Of a DNA stretch of 13,770 nucleotides, positions 13,538-13,770 are shown in pieces. The position numbers were made by a program, and so were the translations under genes. The notes under the pieces were generated by a model, which was not told where the DNA came from, made no database searches, and saw only the letters and a program-made list of their open reading frames with translations. This DNA comes from Elusimicrobiota bacterium. GTDB taxonomy: Bacteria > Elusimicrobiota > Elusimicrobia > Elusimicrobiales > Elusimicrobiaceae. Where the stretch lies: positions 1 to 13,770 of the forward strand of contig JAIRMX010000065.1 of NCBI GenBank assembly GCA_031258375.1. The letters run 5' to 3'. Every line of letters begins with the position of its first letter. Position 1 is the stretch's first letter.

Positions 13538-13770
13538 AGCGTAAAAATTAGCTCCGCTTCCTGTGTCGGTAAGCCGCCCGCCGAGCAGTTTACATATTTT
13601 ATCTTGGGCGCTGTCTATATCCGCCCAGCAGCCAAGTCCTTTCTGACCATTAATATAGCCGTAACTGTAACGCAAATACGGATGATTATCTCGCACGGCT
13701 TGTATCCAGCCTCCATAACTATTTAAAATCCGAAATGTCCAGCCGTCTATTATTTTACAATCGGCGGCTT
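13529..13770 (-). CDS. C-terminal part of a pilin-like protein (partial, 5' end outside window)
   Basis: A minus-strand frame is open from the right edge through 79 codons to TAA at 13529-13531. Its product reads like a real protein: IIDGWTFRILNSYGGWIQAV, then YSYGYINGQKGLGCWADIDS, ending KICKLLGGRLTDTGSGANFY ALE. The pattern Cys-x(12)-C-K-x-x-G-G near the C-terminus is what I would expect of Elusimicrobium-type pilin/pseudopilin tails. The N-terminal signal that would prove this is outside the window. The last nine bases overlap the 3' end of the lipid kinase gene on the other strand, an antisense arrangement with no room for a terminator between them. That it is a gene is fairly sure; the family is tentative. 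Confidence 0.6.
   Translation of the reverse strand, partial: AADCKIIDGWTFRILNSYGGWIQAVRDNHPYLRYSYGYINGQKGLGCWADIDSAQDKICKLLGGRLTDTGSGANFYALE

Overview
The window looks like a chromosomal stretch of an AT-rich bacterium. A conserved ribosomal-protein operon and other housekeeping genes are interrupted by a short accessory segment. Two type IV pilin-like genes (one very cysteine-rich, one cut by the right edge) recall the Elusimicrobiota, whose genomes carry many single pilin/pseudopilin genes with variable C-termini. That assignment is an inference from gene style only; nothing here fixes the phylum.

Left part (1-5705, minus strand): the S10 ribosomal operon in canonical order, rpsJ-rplC-rplD-rplW-rplB-rpsS-rplV-rpsC-rplP-rpmC, with rpmC cut by the left edge. 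Genes from rplC on are packed within 0-21 bases of each other. rpsJ is set apart by a 169-base spacer that begins with a terminator-like hairpin. A promoter (TTGCAT-17-TATAAT) lies about 260 bases upstream of rpsJ, so the mRNA has a long structured leader with a second terminator-like hairpin. Both hairpins are candidate points of ribosomal-protein regulation. A tRNA-Gln (anticodon CTG) sits just upstream on the same strand.

Centre (5783-7326, plus strand): murI (glutamate racemase) and pgeF (YfiH/laccase-domain family) overlap by four bases and form a cell-wall pair. murI has a consensus -10 so close to its ATG that the mRNA is probably leaderless.

Accessory segment (about 7350-9890): a minus-strand type IV pilin-like gene with a roughly 400-residue domain holding about 48 cysteines and thrombospondin-like CG-x(2)-CGTQT repeats. 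Its reading frame breaks near the 3' end, and a Cys-rich continuation lies in another frame. G-rich tracts (on the coding strand) flank it on both sides. Upstream is a compact unit with its own promoter, a Lys/Glu-rich 64-codon ORF containing 15 consecutive G, and an intrinsic terminator. A decayed, probably transposase-derived remnant follows.

Right part (9915-13770): alaS (minus), a divergently transcribed lipid/diacylglycerol kinase (plus), and the C-terminus of a convergent minus-strand gene that overlaps the kinase stop codon and resembles the tail of another pilin-like protein.

The most unusual content is the pilin segment: Cys-rich pilin, frame break, G-tracts and the small G15 gene together suggest a variable surface-structure locus, but this is a hypothesis from sequence alone.
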